In this document: piece after piece, positions 35,842 to 49,305 of the stretch
Numbering within the stretch: the first letter of the stretch is position 1
How the letters are laid out: the number at the start of each line of letters is the position of its first letter
Assembly (NCBI GenBank): GCA_030278955.1
Contig: JAOANR010000006.1
Location: 13,365,974-13,429,973, forward strand
DNA: 64,000 nucleotides
Reading direction: 5' to 3'
Source of the DNA: Hygrophila difformis
Lineage: Eukaryota; Streptophyta; Magnoliopsida; Lamiales; Acanthaceae
Program-made: the position numbers and the translations under genes
Notes under the pieces: model-generated
What the model was told of the DNA's origin: nothing
The model's input: only the letters and a program-made list of their open reading frames with translations
Databases searched by the model: none

Positions 35842-38800
35842 ATGAATTTACTTCATGTATTTGGATTCGGGTTGAAGGTGGGCCATCTTCTTTCGCTGCT
35901 CTGTTGGTGGTTTTTGTCTCTGATCTCTTTGAATTGGTTAAGTAATGGAGGAATAATCGTGAGTTCCAATGATGATTTGATTGGTGAAGGGGGTTGTTAT
36001 GTAGGGATGAAGTTCTGGGTTCGGGTTTCGGACTGCGTCTCCAAGATCCACCATCACTACTCCCAGTATTTTGGTTCCAGGGAAGTGAGGAAGAACTGGT
36101 GGAGGCGGCTTTTGATTGCTTGGATAGTGTTTGGGATTCTATTTTCTCTATGGGTTTTCTGGTACGTGAGATCGCACGCCATGGAGAGAAGGAACGAGAC
36201 GCTTGCGAGCATGTGCGACGAGAGGGCGAGGATGCTGCAGGATCAATTCAATGTCAGCATGAATCATATTCAGGCAATGTCTGTCATGATTTCAATCTTT
36301 CACCACGGCAAGATCCCATCTGCTATTGATCAGGTGAAATTTTTTCACCCTCTCATTTCCAAAACAATTGCAATAATCTGCTATTGATAGAGTGTTGCTA
36401 GTTCATGTTCTGACATTATGTTAATGTGATTGTGGTCTGGAATACAGCAGTCTTGAATGTTCCTGTTAACAAACCCATAGGTTTATTTTTCATATGTTGT
36501 TTTCTCTTCAAAACCGCAGTGGACCTTTGCCAAGTATACTGAAAAAACATCGTTTGAGAGGCCTCTTACAAGTGGAGTAGCATATGCTGTGCGGGTGCTA
36601 CACAGTGAAAGGGAGCAGTTTGAGATTCAACACGGTTTCACTATTAGGAAAATGGCTAATGTTGAAAAAACCCCGGTTCATGAAGACGAGGAGTATGATC
36701 CAGCCGATCTTGAACCATCCCCTGTGCAGGAGGAATATGCCCCCGTCATATTTGCACAGGATACTGTTAAACATGTAATATCTGTTGATATGCTGTCTGG
36801 GAAGGCGAGTTCCGACCTGACTTTCTTTTACATGAATGTTATACAGTTCCTCTGCTGAATATGCCCTGTGAGCTTAAATCACAAATGCATAAATATGCTT
36901 CACATATAAGCTTGAGAAGGGAAGACTTATGGTTCAAATCTTTGTGCTGACATGACAGGAGGATCGCAATAATGTATTGCGCGCAAGAGAATCGGGAAAA
37001 GGAGTCCTCACTCCTCCATTCAAGTTACTTAAGACAAACCGCCTAGGTGTGATACTGACATTTGCTGTCTACAAAACAGATCTCCCCACTGATGCAACTC
37101 CTAATGAAAGGATTCATGCAACAGCCGGGTATCCCATCTGACTTTGTATTGTGTAATTTCAAATGGCTACTTTTCAATTTTCTGCCAATGCATATATTGA
37201 ATTAAATGTGATGGCCTAAATTGGAAAACTCTGTTGACATCCGACTTCTTGCACTAGGTATCTTGGTGGTATCTTTGATATTGAATCACTTGTCGAGAAA
37301 CTGCTTCATCAGCTTGCTAGCAAACAAACTATTCTTGTGAATGTATACGATACTACCAATATTTCCCATCCTATTAGCATGTATGGTTCAAACAGTTCAT
37401 CTGATGGGCTCCGTCATGTCAGTTATCTTAACTTTGGAGATCCATTTAAAAAGCATGAGATGCATTGCAGGTAATGCTCAAACTTTTTTCTCTTTGGAAA
37501 AGATGTCATCTGAATCTGTGTTGACGCTTTTCTTCTAGCTTCTTTGGGTAATTGTTTTTCGAAGCATGGATCATGACTATATGTTTTCCCCCTAAATATT
37601 AGTTTTGTTTACACACCTTGCTTGCGAAATTAGTGTTTTCCATGTACGATGTTATGCAGATTCAAGCAAAAGCCACCTTGGCCATGGGTTGCCATAACCA
37701 CATCAGTTGGCAGCCTCATAATCTCATTGCTTGTGGGGAAGATTTTCCATGCCACTGTGAATAGAATAGCGAGAGTCGAGGAAGACTGTCATGAAATGAT
37801 GGAGCTTAAGAAACGTGCTGAAGCTGCTGATGTGGCAAAATCACAGGTACTTGATTTTTTTACCTTTTTAGCATGAATCACTAATGAGTGCATAGCCTGA
37901 ATGCATCCTAATGGAATTATTTTCTTTGCAGTTTCTTGCTACGGTTTCCCATGAAATCAGAACCCCGATGAATGGTGTTCTTGGTTAGTCAATAAATTAA
38001 ATATTGTGTACAATGTTCCTGGATTGACTGAACTATTGAAGAAATTTCATTGCTGATCATCTGAGAGTATCTGTTAGGAATGCTCCAGATGCTTATGGAT
38101 ACAGGTCTGGATGAAACTCAGAAAGACTATGTCAGAACCGCAAGGGAGAGTGGTAAAGCATTGGTGTCGCTTATAAATGAAGTCTTGGACTTAGCAAAGA
38201 TTGAATCTGGCAAACTTGAGCTCGAATCAGTTGTCTTTGACTTGAGGGTAATTCTTGATGATGTTTTATCATTGTTTTCGGGGAAATCACAAGACAAAAA
38301 AGTTGAGGTCAGTAACATGCTCAGATTCATGGTCTCATCGTTCTTTTCCGTTTGGTCAGTTCTAACTTGAATGCATTCTCATTTATTGTTGCGTAACTGC
38401 AAGAGCAGTTAGCAGTTTACGTTTCTAGTAAGATCCCAGCAGCACTAGTTGGTGATCCCGGAAGATTTAGACAGATTGTTACCAACCTGGTGGGCAATTC
38501 AATCAAAGTAAGTTCCATCTAGAATTTGATGTTCAAACATATGAATTTGGATTGAGATTTTTATGTATTCAGCATTTCTCTGCTGTACTACTATTCTGGC
38601 ATAAGAAATACACGAAAGCGGATTTTCATTCGATTGTCCTAATTGATCTTACTATGAAGATTGCCACCCTTGTTTCATGTTTTGAACTCATGCTTGAAGA
38701 TTGTATCATAGCCTTTTCAGTTTCGAAGAACAATCATATCTTGCTTCATTTTGCATTATGGTTTGAAGTAGGATGCTGACTGCCTGCCTCCATGCTTTTC

Positions 38801-40291
38801 CTTTGCAGTTTACTGATAAAGGGCACATATTCGTGACTGTCCATCTTGTCGAAGAAGTGTTGGAAATGGAGGTAGAGAGCAACCTAAATAGCTCCTTGAG
38901 TGGGTTGCCTGTAGTTGATAGAAGGCAGAGCTGGGCCGGGTTTAGAACTTTGAATCAAGAACCGGACACCTCTTCTGCTATCCCAACGTCAGCTGACCAA
39001 ATAAATATATTAGTCTCAGTAGAGGACACTGGCCAAGGCATCCCCATGGAAGCTCAACCCCGTGTATTCAATCCCTTCATGCAAGTTGGTCCCTCCATTA
39101 CCCGGAATGGGGGAACTGGTATAGGCTTGAGCATCAGCAAGTGTTTGGTCCATCTCATGAAAGGCGAAATTGGGTTAGCAAGCTCGCCACATGTTGGATC
39201 TACCTTTACTTTCACAGCTGTTTTCACCAATGCCTGTTCCAGTTTCAACAACCAGCTGGTTAACCAGCAAGTCCACAGTCTGCCCAACTCAATTTCATCC
39301 GAATTTAAGGGGATGAGAGCTCTGCTACTCGACTCCAACCCTGTCCGTGCTATGGTCGCGAAATATCACATACAGCGGCTTGGAATCCATGTGGAAGTGG
39401 GTTCTGATTTGGGTCGCCGAGGCTATTCTGACACAAATCGCCCCCCAAACATGGTTTTCGTCGAAGAGGATATCTGGAATAACGATATGCACAAGTCCAT
39501 ACTTTCATTGGACCGTGAGAAGGTCTCTCCTAAAATTTTGCTCCTATCAAATTCGACAAGTTCCATCACCCAGTCTGGTTTTTCTGTTTCTAATGGCGGC
39601 GTTCCCACTCCATTTGTTGTGATGAAACCGCTGAGAGCAAGCATGCTCGCTGCATCACTACAGCGGGCCATGGGTGTTGGGACCCGAGGAGGCTACCGCA
39701 ATGGAGAGCTTCATCAATTGTCCCTCAGCAGTCTTCTCCACGGTAAAAAAATTCTTGTGGTCGATGACAATCCGGTGAACCTCAGGGTCGCTGCTGGCGC
39801 ACTAAAAAAGTATGGCGCAGATGTGGTGAACGCGGATAGGGGGGAAAGAGCTGTATCTTTGCTAACGCCACCCCACTCGTTCGATGCCTGTTTCATGGAT
39901 ATCCAGATGCCAGAAATGGATGGGTATGCTCTTCTGCCTTGATCAATGTGATCTTAATTTTAGATAATCGAACCACGTATGGAGTTTTACGTGCATCTGT
40001 AACTATTGACAACATGACCTTAACCTGTGCAGATTCGAAGCTACAAGGCGAATTAGGGATACAGAGTCGAGCATATCCAATGCGATCCAGAGTGGAAAAC
40101 TCTCGCCAGAAGCTTACAGGAACATCTCAAAGTGGCACGTGCCAATTCTGGCGATGACAGCCGATGTGATCCAGGCCACGCATGAAGCATGTTCCAATTG
40201 CGGGATGGATGGCTATGTATCGAAACCATTTGAGGCCGAGATACTTTACCGGGAAGTGTCCCGTTTTTTTCAAACACCTGTTACAGACTAG
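35842..40291 (+). CDS. AHK3: CHASE-domain hybrid histidine kinase, cytokinin receptor (AHK3-like), complete
   Basis: Membrane cytokinin receptor that starts the His-Asp phosphorelay to HPt proteins and response regulators. Exons: 35842-36333, 36520-36804, 36959-37128, 37258-37470, 37660-37846, 37932-37983, 38078-38307, 38409-38507, 38809-39923, 40033-40291. All phases join to give 1033 residues (Arabidopsis AHK3 has about 1036). An N-terminal hydrophobic segment (about 9-33) and a membrane segment (about 90-109) precede the CHASE domain. A second membrane segment lies at about 394-416. The kinase H-box is [10 protein letters not shown] (His456), with the N-box at Asn569/Asn573 and G-boxes DTGQGIP and [10 protein letters not shown] degenerate receiver-like domain (about 745-870) lacks the Asp-Asp pair. 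The true receiver has VVDDN (895-897), phospho-accepting Asp940 in [12 protein letters not shown], and Lys1012 in SKPF. Intron 2 is GC-AG. The N-terminus [16 protein letters not shown] and the length point to AHK3 rather than AHK2 or AHK4. Confidence 0.96.
36805..36958 (+). other. GC-AG intron 2 of the AHK3-like gene
   Basis: The conserved reading ...MLSGK | EDRNNVL... requires joining 36804 to 36959. The donor is AAG|GCGAGT and the acceptor ACAG|GAG. No GT donor lies in a position that keeps frame and conserved residues. The rest of the donor matches the consensus well, as is usual for plant GC-AG introns. Confidence 0.85.
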
Positions 40292-42649
40292 AACAGGGCA
40301 AACTTGCTCGCCGGTTGGTGCAGCTCAGCTCACAATGCAAGCAAGGCCGCCAAAGCCCTGTTGTCGTCTCTCCATCTATCCAAACTCGGTTGTACATGCT
40401 TCATTGTAAGTACATGATCACTTCATTTGTCCTCTTCAAGACCCCCATTTTCTTCCATGATCATGATCATCGAAGTGTTTATCTATGCAGGAAAACACAT
40501 TTGTTTGCATCGACAGTTGAGCGTGAGATTCAGAATGTGCATATGTATTATCACATGATTGGTAATAAAGGTAAGAAAAATTCTTTGTGAAAATGAATAA
40601 GGGAGCACAGATTGACCTTTTCCGCCCTTAAAAGCTAATGAAAGAAAATCCCTTTAAGTCTTCAAAGAGATGAAGATGCAGGGGATGGGATGGGCCAACT
40701 CAATCACTTTTAGTTTAGTTGGGAGTGTTGGGAGTGGAAGACCATTCATTTTAAACAAGGGTTTCTTTGTAGTTTTGTACTATATGATGATGGTGATGAT
40801 GATGTAGCATTTTTTTGATTAGGTCTACACAAACTTGTTTTGTAAACAAAATAGTAGCATGTAAAATACACACATAGTATATTTATAAATATGTAGTTTC
40901 TAGGGTGTAACAGTTTGAGTCTTGATATTAGAAATTGTGAATGTCTTGTGTTAGTGAAGAGGACTTCATATTGTCCAAACAATAGTGGTAGCTTTTACTT
41001 CATTACATGTCAAAAGGATTATTACAGAAATAGATACCACTTAAATTATACTAGTATTACTGCTACTGACATGCAACCCAAAAGTGAACGTTTTGTCATT
41101 TTTAAACGAGGTTGAATTCCCACTTAATAACATGGTTGGCAAACTTCTTTTACAAAATACGTATGTTTTTAATTCTTTTAATAACATGTGTGAAGGTGAA
41201 ACTATTAGTGTTTGGTATGATCAGTCTTTTATATTAAGGATTGGTTTCATTAGTGCAGACTTGATTTAAAAAGACTGCTTTTATGGATGTTGGATGGGTT
41301 TTGGCATGTTTGCATAATTTATTGAGCACAACTGTACAGACAAGAAGGATTGAAGAAGATTAACAAGTTTAATTCTAACGCCCATGTCAAACAAATCATG
41401 TTGAAATATATGTATTCAATCCATTATTGAAGGACCGTGAAACATCATTTTGGTATGTTGTAAATAAAGCCTATGGATGGATTTGATGTAGGAAATGCCA
41501 GATTTGTACATAATTTCCAAAACCAATGCCCATCTGTTTTATGATCATGTGGTTGGAAGTTGATGTTCAGTAGACATCAATATTTTGCTCATGCCATTTG
41601 TTTCGCCGCACTGGTATATTATGTTTTCATACATTATGGTTGGTTGATGGTCATATACTCATATTGGATGGAATGGGGGCATCAAACTTCAAGACTTCCA
41701 GATAAATACTTCGTTATATTTTAATAAGGTGGACGAGGAATGCAGAGTGTGGATTGTTGAACGTCTGCCATCCATACTACTACTATATGATAGTAGGTAG
41801 TATATTCAGTTGTTTTGAATTCCAATTATTATCCTCCAAGAAAAAACGATGATAAGTGTGAATATGATACTACTACTATATGCTACACTAGACTACACTA
41901 CACTACATGTATGGATGGACAATTAAAAATTATTCAGGGGTATGGGTATACTAGTATAGGCTAAAGAGTAGTAGTAGTAGTAGTATTACTATTAAAAATT
42001 AAGCCATTCCTTTTGTTCCTCCTATCTGCAACAGAAAATTGGGTTCATGATGATCCAACAGTCAGTCCTAAGATCTGAATAATAGAATCCCAATGCTTCC
42101 TTCCCTCATCGTTGTCCCCAATGACCAAATACCAGTAATCCATTAATAAATTTTTACTACTATTCCACTACTAGTACATTCCAATTCTTGCAGCCTGCAG
42201 CATTACTTGGTCGGCAAAGCCCATCCTAATAAGTCCTAACCATAGCCCATCCATCTACTGTACGGCCGGCTGGCTGGCTGTGAGAATCAATCAATCAATC
42301 AATCAGTGGATCTTTGATTTATTTTTTTATCAATGTAAGAATCAACATGGCAGATCATATCTTCCTCTGTCTTCACATGCCATGTTTTTCTCTTCTTCTT
42401 CTACTTCTATTTTTTTCCTTTAATTTGCCTATGCGTCGTCGTCTCACTCAATAAAAAATAATAATGGTAAGACTGTTGAGTGCGGGCCACATGACATGAG
42501 GAAATTGCAGGGAGAAATCTGATCTGGAGGGATTTGAATGGGGCATGGGGTTACTTTGGCCCAATTTTTAACCCAATTTAAGAAAAAATGTCAGGCCCAA
42601 ATATAGAATGGATAAAATACACATTTTCTAATTTCTTCAGTGCATTTCA
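40292..42649. other. AHK3-like 3' flank and spacer
   Basis: Receptor 3' UTR (presumed) then AT-rich sequence with short tandem repeats (GATGATGAT near 40788-40805, AGTAGTAGT near 41965-41985, CAATCAATCAAT near 42290-42304). No gene was recognised. Confidence 0.5.
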
Positions 42650-43938
42650 GGCATAGGCACCACTGAACGCAGCCTCCTCATTCTCGGGCACTTCCAGATT
42701 GCTCCCTCCCCTACCATCTCCTCGCTCAATCTGTTCGCATCGCCGGTGAGTTCCCCACTTCCTCTTCCAGTTGGCGCGCCTGCCTGTGAGTTTCCTCTGC
42801 CCGTCGCCGGTCGTCTGCTGACTGCTCCTCCTCCTCCGCGTGTCGGCCTCTCGCCAGTCTCCCGAGTGTGCTCGCGGTGAGGTGTTTTTGACTTTCTGTT
42901 TGATTTGAATTATAGATTCAGTGTTCTTTGGTTACAGTTATGGATTATGTGTTTTTCTGCTCGGCTTATCTTCAGTTTTCTGACTCCGATGAAATGCTCC
43001 ATTGCATTTAGTTTTGAAAAATCTATTATCTGTGTTTTTTATTTGAATTAGAAGGTGGATGTGTTTGTTTATGGCGACATTTGATGTTACAGAGTCGCAC
43101 CTAAATCCTCAAATTATTCCACGCCATTACTGGGTCACTCCTCCCAGAACGTCTACTCTTCATGATATGCATCATTATTTTCTGGTATTCTTACCTGGGA
43201 CAGAAAAAGAATCTCAAATTTCGAAGTTCCCACCATCTAATGTATTTTAATCCTTTTATTTTAGGTAAATAGTATAAGTTGCCTGCAAAGTTGCAAAGCT
43301 TGCTGTTATGTTTTTTTTTGCTTGTGCTTTTGCTGTTATATTTTTTTCTGTAAGTTTTGCCGCTGCTGTGCTGAAGCTGAAGTCTGAATTGCTGTCTGCT
43401 TCTATGTATTGCTGCTGTTAGTTTTTTTAATTTTTTCATTGGGTCCCGGGTCAGCTTGGGTCTGCTTGTTGTTAATTCTTTCGGGTCCACGGGTCTGGGT
43501 CCGGGTCCTGTTGGTTTGGTTCTTCTCGGGTCCAAGGAGTAATACCTTGGTTCTGGGTCGGTTCTTGGGACCTGAAATTTCTCTCGGTTCGAGTCTTGAG
43601 TCCGGCTGGGCCCAGCCCAGACCCGACCTATTTTATCCCTATTTCCACCTTCATTTCATCCTCCAGGTTTGTTTATCTATATGAATATGAATATGAAATA
43701 TGATTTGTAGTTTTAATTTGTTCAAATTTGTGTGAATGTAAACTACTTTGAATCTATTTGAATTTTACTTAAATTGTAGTACGATTTATTTACTGTAATG
43801 AGTTTGTTTCCATAGGGCCGGTGTACTTTTCGTTCACTTTTTCTAACATTTCTGCGCTCGTTGCGGGACTTAACCCAACACGAATTTATCTGCCTATTTG
43901 AAAATTGAACTTGCAAATTGTTGAAGGCTCTAGGAGGA
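42650..43938 (+). other. GC-rich leader region upstream of the MRL7-like gene
   Basis: A C/T- and CpG-rich block at 42660-42880 looks like a transcription start and 5' leader exon. A donor-like CCGGTGAGTT at about 42743-42752 suggests a leader intron before the coding start at 43939. A GGGTC/GGGTCC-rich tract (43440-43620) looks like a decayed transposon. An open frame from about 43059 resembles nothing I know. A 16S rRNA-like segment lies at 43853-43881. Confidence 0.4.
43853..43881 (-). other. 29-bp match to the conserved core of 16S rRNA
   Basis: On the minus strand this reads the universally conserved 16S segment beginning GTGTTGGGTTAAG and ending GCAACGAGCGCA (E. coli numbering around 1083-1110). 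Bases on both sides stop matching. It is too short to say whether it came from plastid, mitochondrial or bacterial rRNA. A nuclear plastid insertion is the likeliest source. It lies 57 bp upstream of the MRL7-like start codon, probably in its 5' leader. Confidence 0.7.
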
Positions 43939-46123
43939 ATGGAGCTTTTGCAGCCTTTTACTGGGCTGAAACTCCTCCCCAACCCAATGAATAGGGAGTT
44001 TTTTAGGGCTCCTCGAATGTTCAGGAACACACATCGTGCTCCTTCAGTTTACTCCTCTAGAAAGGACTTTGCAGGCCTTCGCCTGCAGAATCCCGCAGCG
44101 CCAATTGTAATGGTACTTTTTCACTCTGTTTTGAACTGTTTAAGATAATATTATTGGTAGGAATGTGAATTGAATCTAATTTTCTGGGACATTGCAAATT
44201 ATTTGGCTTTTGTATGGAATTGGAATATCAAGCAGGGTGTTGGCCATAGGAAAAGTGGATTAAATGTTTCGAAAATTGAGGAATTGCTTAAGCTAGGGGA
44301 GGGGGATGGAGAGGACGAGGAGGACGATGAGGAATTGAGTGAAAATGAAGGGGAGGATGACGATGATGAGTCATTTGTGCTGAATGCAGATGAGCGGAAG
44401 GAATGGAGGCGAAATATTCGAGAAATAATGAAAAGAGCACCTGATGTTAGGGAAGAGGCAGACCTTGAGGAGAGGAGGAAAAAGGTGCAGAAGCTTTTGG
44501 CTGAGTACCCCCTTGTTGTTGAAGAGGAGGATCCGGACTGGCCTGAGGATGCCGATGGGTGGGGTTTCAATCTGAGCCAATTCTTCAACAAGATTAGCAT
44601 AAAGAATGTAAAGAAGGATGATGATGAGGAGGAGGAGGAGGATGACTCTGATAGTGAAGACGAGATAGTGTGGCAGGATGATGATTACATTCGTCCCATC
44701 AAGGATATAACCTCAGAAGTATGGGAGGAGGTTATCTATAAGGACTTCAGCCCTTTAATTGTTCTGGTTCATAATCGGTACAGAAGGTAGTTTCCTTTGC
44801 CATGTTTTCTTTTGAATAGCTTTTTCTATAAACAGTTTATCTAATTTGTGCCAGTTTGTGTTGTTAGTTGCTAGTTTGCTACATCACTACATGGTATTAC
44901 CATCTCCTTGCAAATTGTCAGTGCCATCTTGCTTTTATGCTTTACCCACCAGTTTCTGTTGAATTTGTGTTTATTTTAAAGTTTGGTCTCATCACCCATT
45001 TCGAAATTTTTCAATCAGATGATGAGGGTGTCTTGGAATCTGTTTTTCACTTTTTGAAGTGTGATAAGCTTTTCCTCTTTGGATTGTGAACTTTCTGATA
45101 GCAACTCCAATATCGCAGATTCAACAATTGTCCTTTTGTTTTAATTTGTGAGAGCACACTCTGAGAAACTAAAAAACATTACAAAGTTAGTCTCTCAATA
45201 ATTTGAAGTAACCTACTTCGCTTCCATAGAAGATACCTTTCTTTGTCCTTGAGTAGGTTCCGCATTGGCTGAATTCTATTTAGGAAATATGCTAGGCCTT
45301 TTGTTCAAGCCAAACACGAAAGTGAACGTCCCTAGAGAGCACTTTGCTTTGAATCAGTAAGATCTAGCCTAGCAGTTAGGACCAATCTGATGTTTTCTTC
45401 CACAAGAATTGCATTGGATAAATGAGCTGCGGATTCCAATTTTGTTTTTAGCCTTTCTCAGTATTATTGTCTAGCAATAAAGGGATACGAGCAAGACAAA
45501 ATTAAGCAATTAGTTTGATATAAACCAAATAAGAAAATAATATAGTTTGAATGAAAAGTTCAGTTGAAATTAATTCAACTATTTATGATTTTTATGTTCA
45601 TAAATATTATTGATTTTCTTCAGACCAAAGGAAAATGAAAAGGTACGGGATGAATTGGAAAAAGCTGTGCACATCATATGGAACTGTAGGCTACCATCAC
45701 CAAGAGTAAGTTGATCTTCAGTTCTTTCATCGATGTTCATTTGCCTTAATTTTGCCACTAATCTGATGAACATTTGCATATAGTGTGTTGCAATAGATGC
45801 AAATGTTGAACTTGATTTGGTAGCTGCTCTACAAGTGTCTATTTTCCCGGAGCTCATTTTTACCAAAGCTGGGAAGATTTTATACCGTGAGAAAGGTAGT
45901 TTTTCTTGAGTTCAATCGGTGGTGTATAATCAAGTGTTTGCCATGAGAAATTTTATGTAAGCAATGTATTGTTCTTTGGTGTTCAGCTATCCGAACAGCT
46001 GATGAGCTGTCCAAGATAATGGCATTTTTTTACTATGGAGCAGCCAAGCCTCCATGTTTGAGTGGGGTTGCGACCACAGAAGAGGCACTTCCTACTTTTG
46101 AAATCAGAAGCGAAAAGACTTAA
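43939..46123 (+). CDS. MRL7L: MRL7-like / SVR4-like thioredoxin-fold chloroplast protein, complete
   Basis: Homologue of the plant MRL7/MRL7L (SVR4/SVR4-like, ECB1-related) proteins, which act in plastid nucleoids with the plastid-encoded RNA polymerase during chloroplast development. Exons: 43939-44112, 44236-44786, 45624-45705, 45784-45895, 45987-46123. All introns are GT-AG and phases join, giving 351 residues. An in-frame TGA at 43906 supports ATG 43939. The basic, Ser/Arg-containing N-terminus fits a transit peptide. An acidic Asp/Glu run (about 73-100) and a second one precede a conserved linker (WPEDADGWGFNLSQFFNKIS). The C-terminal thioredoxin-like fold (about 215-330) has EVIYKDFSPLIVLVHNRY, IFPELIFTKAGKILYREK and MAFFYYGAAKPPCL. 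The CxxC active-site motif of a thioredoxin is absent, as in the family. Assigning MRL7L over MRL7 is a judgement from memory of the family. Confidence 0.88.
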
Positions 46124-47623
46124 ACCGGTGCATGTATATAAACATATTTCTATAATATATATATATATATATATAGCTTATGATATTGTGCAGTAGTTGC
46201 AACTGAAAATAGCCGAGATATGTACTGATGTCTCCAGAAAAATGTTGTAGTTTGGGTTTTAGCAAATGGTAGAATTAGTTACGCTTGCTTGTTACTCAGT
46301 ATGGTGTGCGAACATGCTAAACGGCTAACCTATAATTTTACTGAGTGAATGAATATCATGTCATATAGTTTGTCAATTTTTTATGTTTGCTGACTCAAGT
46401 TTATGGAGTATTTTCTCCTTGTACAGTTATGAGTGACTAGAAAATAAGTTGAATTCGAGTTTATTATCCTCTTTAGTGTTCATCACTCACTCTTCTCTAT
46501 GCTAGCATTCATGCCAAATTTTGTATGAAAATAAAGATAACATGTGTTTGATGAAATAAACAGGGAGTCTATCATTCTTGTGATTACAGAATAGAGTATG
46601 ATGCTTTTGCTTGCACATATTTAAACAGCATTAGGATTATATTTATGATGAATACATACACACACAATTATTCTTCTACCTGCCAGATACCAGGATTATT
46701 AAAAAAGCTCAATAGCTAACTAAAAGGGAATCTAAACCATACATCTTTTGGGATCTCAAACTTTATGCTTTCTTCTTCTGCAAAAATCATAGAGTATATA
46801 GTTTTAATTTTGTTACATTGACACAGTTGGATTATGCTTACATACCTGAATACATATGTTTAATATGACCTCCCTTTTGGCTTTTACATCTCCAACTAAA
46901 CTTGAGCCAGAAATTTTTCATGTTTTTGGTCTCGAGACAGCTATTTATGTGAAGCTGACATGAAGATTATAAATTTATAATGCATGCATACACAGAGGAG
47001 GTGCCATGAGAACTACTCTGATTTCTTGCTGTTGATACTTCTGATTTGGTAGTCAATGCGTTTTTAAGGCTGAAAACTGAGTGAATTGCCCTTGCAAGAG
47101 AAAATTGTAAATAAAATATTCTTAAATGCAACAGTGAAAGCTAACATGATGTATCAGACAATAAGAGTTCAATGTGGGTCTCATTGTGATTTGCCTTAAT
47201 CCAGTAATTTATTGTTTTCGTACCCCTGAAAAATTCTAACTATGAAGTAGTATCCAATGATTCTAACTGTGCATATATTTGTTTTCCTGTGGTCCTACTT
47301 AGGACCACCTTTTTTGAGCTAACAATGGTGGTGTGGGTTCCATTGCATACCTTTTGAGGCCATTTTCAAGTTTTTGGTCCCTTTAGTTAATGTGTTTCAG
47401 TTTACGTCTATTTCAGCAAATTACATTTGAGGAAGTTTTTGACAAGTGATTGTTAACAACAATAAACTAACAAGGATGCTTTAAACAATGAATTTCAACC
47501 TTAATCATGCAAGTTCTGTTATGACTTGAGAGAACCTTCGTTTTCCTTGTAGGAAAATATTATCCACCGCAGAAACCTTGGATCTGCAGAAAGTAAAGGT
47601 TTATAGTAGTTTTTGCTTTTCAT

Positions 47624-47668
<45 letters not shown>

Positions 47669-48840
47669 TGTATCACCCCAAAATCCCACATTCACAATAT
47701 TTTCCTCCCACACCACTATTTTGTACTTTGCTTGATACTTATGTAGATGGAAGTTCTTAATTTCTCTACAATGTTGTCCTTAAGGAGTGACTGACAGAGT
47801 GGGAGATGGTTCTGTTACATTTTCACTTTAAAATAGAGTTCTATTTATTTTTTGACTTCCCTCTGGAAGTGGAGATGTCTCTAAATGGGGCATTTGAGGT
47901 ATAAACTTGGGATAAAGAGACTATCATACATCATAATAAGGTCAGATGTGCAATTCTAAGCCTCATAGTTGAATGAGGCTAAGACTGTCCATTTATTGAC
48001 TATCGACTTATGTAGGAAAGTTGAGCCTCATATTTAGTCATCTTTTATCAACTTTATTGATTCTGATGCTTTAGTTAAGTGACCAAATAGTGGTTTATTC
48101 TTGTAATAGAGGTGTCCAATAGATGGAATATCACTTGTTATGACAAAATATCTTTCCATGGTGCTTACGCGCTTAATCATAAAGAACCTTAAAAAAAGAA
48201 AGTTACTATTAAATTTTACTGACATCATATTGCGGTTAATGTAAATATTTGTTTAAAGAGAAGTAAAGATAAGAACAAGACAGTTGGTGGAAGTAAAAGA
48301 TGTTAGGCAGTGCCATGAGAACTACTCTTGCAGGTGCCGATGGATGAACAAGAAATTGCAGAATACTGTATTTGCTTATTTTAGAATTGTTCATGCTTAC
48401 TTTAAATAAATTGTCATAAATTTATCTTGAATTCTGCTTGACTGAACTTCTGGTCTGCTTCTGTGGGGGAAATGAATTGACTGGTAATGATTTGCATGAC
48501 TCTTTTTGTCGCCAAATAAGCATGGGAGGTTTGAGAATTTCATCAGGTGCAGGCTCATGCCATGAATTAATCTTGGAAACCTTGATGCATATAGCATCCT
48601 CTAATAATTCCTACAAATAGCTTATTTTTGCAGTATTGCTTATTTTCCTTTAGTGGTTTATGGACTACAAAATGCTTTGATATACTAAACATTTACTTCT
48701 AGGGCAGATCTACACAGGAACTGCTAGGTATTTGATTATGTTTGTTTTACGTTTTTAGAAGAAATACTTGTCGAAGCTTCATGAATGATGAATGTAATAG
48801 CTGTTCCACTCATACTAGAGTTGTCGATTTGTAAATCCAG
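46124..48840. other. Spacer without recognised genes
   Basis: AT-rich sequence. It contains a TA microsatellite near 46157-46175 (MRL7-like 3' flank) and a run of 43 T at 47625-47667. Two short copies of a GTGCCATGAGAACTACTCT phrase occur near 47002 and 48312. No coding pattern was recognised. The missing 5' exons of the phosphatase pseudogene were not found here. Confidence 0.5.

Positions 48841-49305
<465 letters not shown>

Noticed and set aside
39054..39896. Minus-strand open frames inside the receptor's large exon
   Set aside because: They are antisense to exon 9 of the AHK3-like gene, whose frame is fully supported by conserved domains.
43059..43250. Open frame of about 60 residues upstream of the MRL7-like gene
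   Set aside because: No recognisable family, no splice support, and it lies in a presumed leader intron.
43440..43620. A fourth hAT-type element built of GGGTC repeats
   Set aside because: The motif density fits, but only one possible end (TAGGGAT on the reverse strand) was seen and no 8-bp duplication, so it is listed only as a low-complexity tract.
44199..44600. Ser-rich 133-residue open frame on the minus strand
   Set aside because: It is the antisense shadow of the Asp/Glu-rich exon 2 of the MRL7-like gene.
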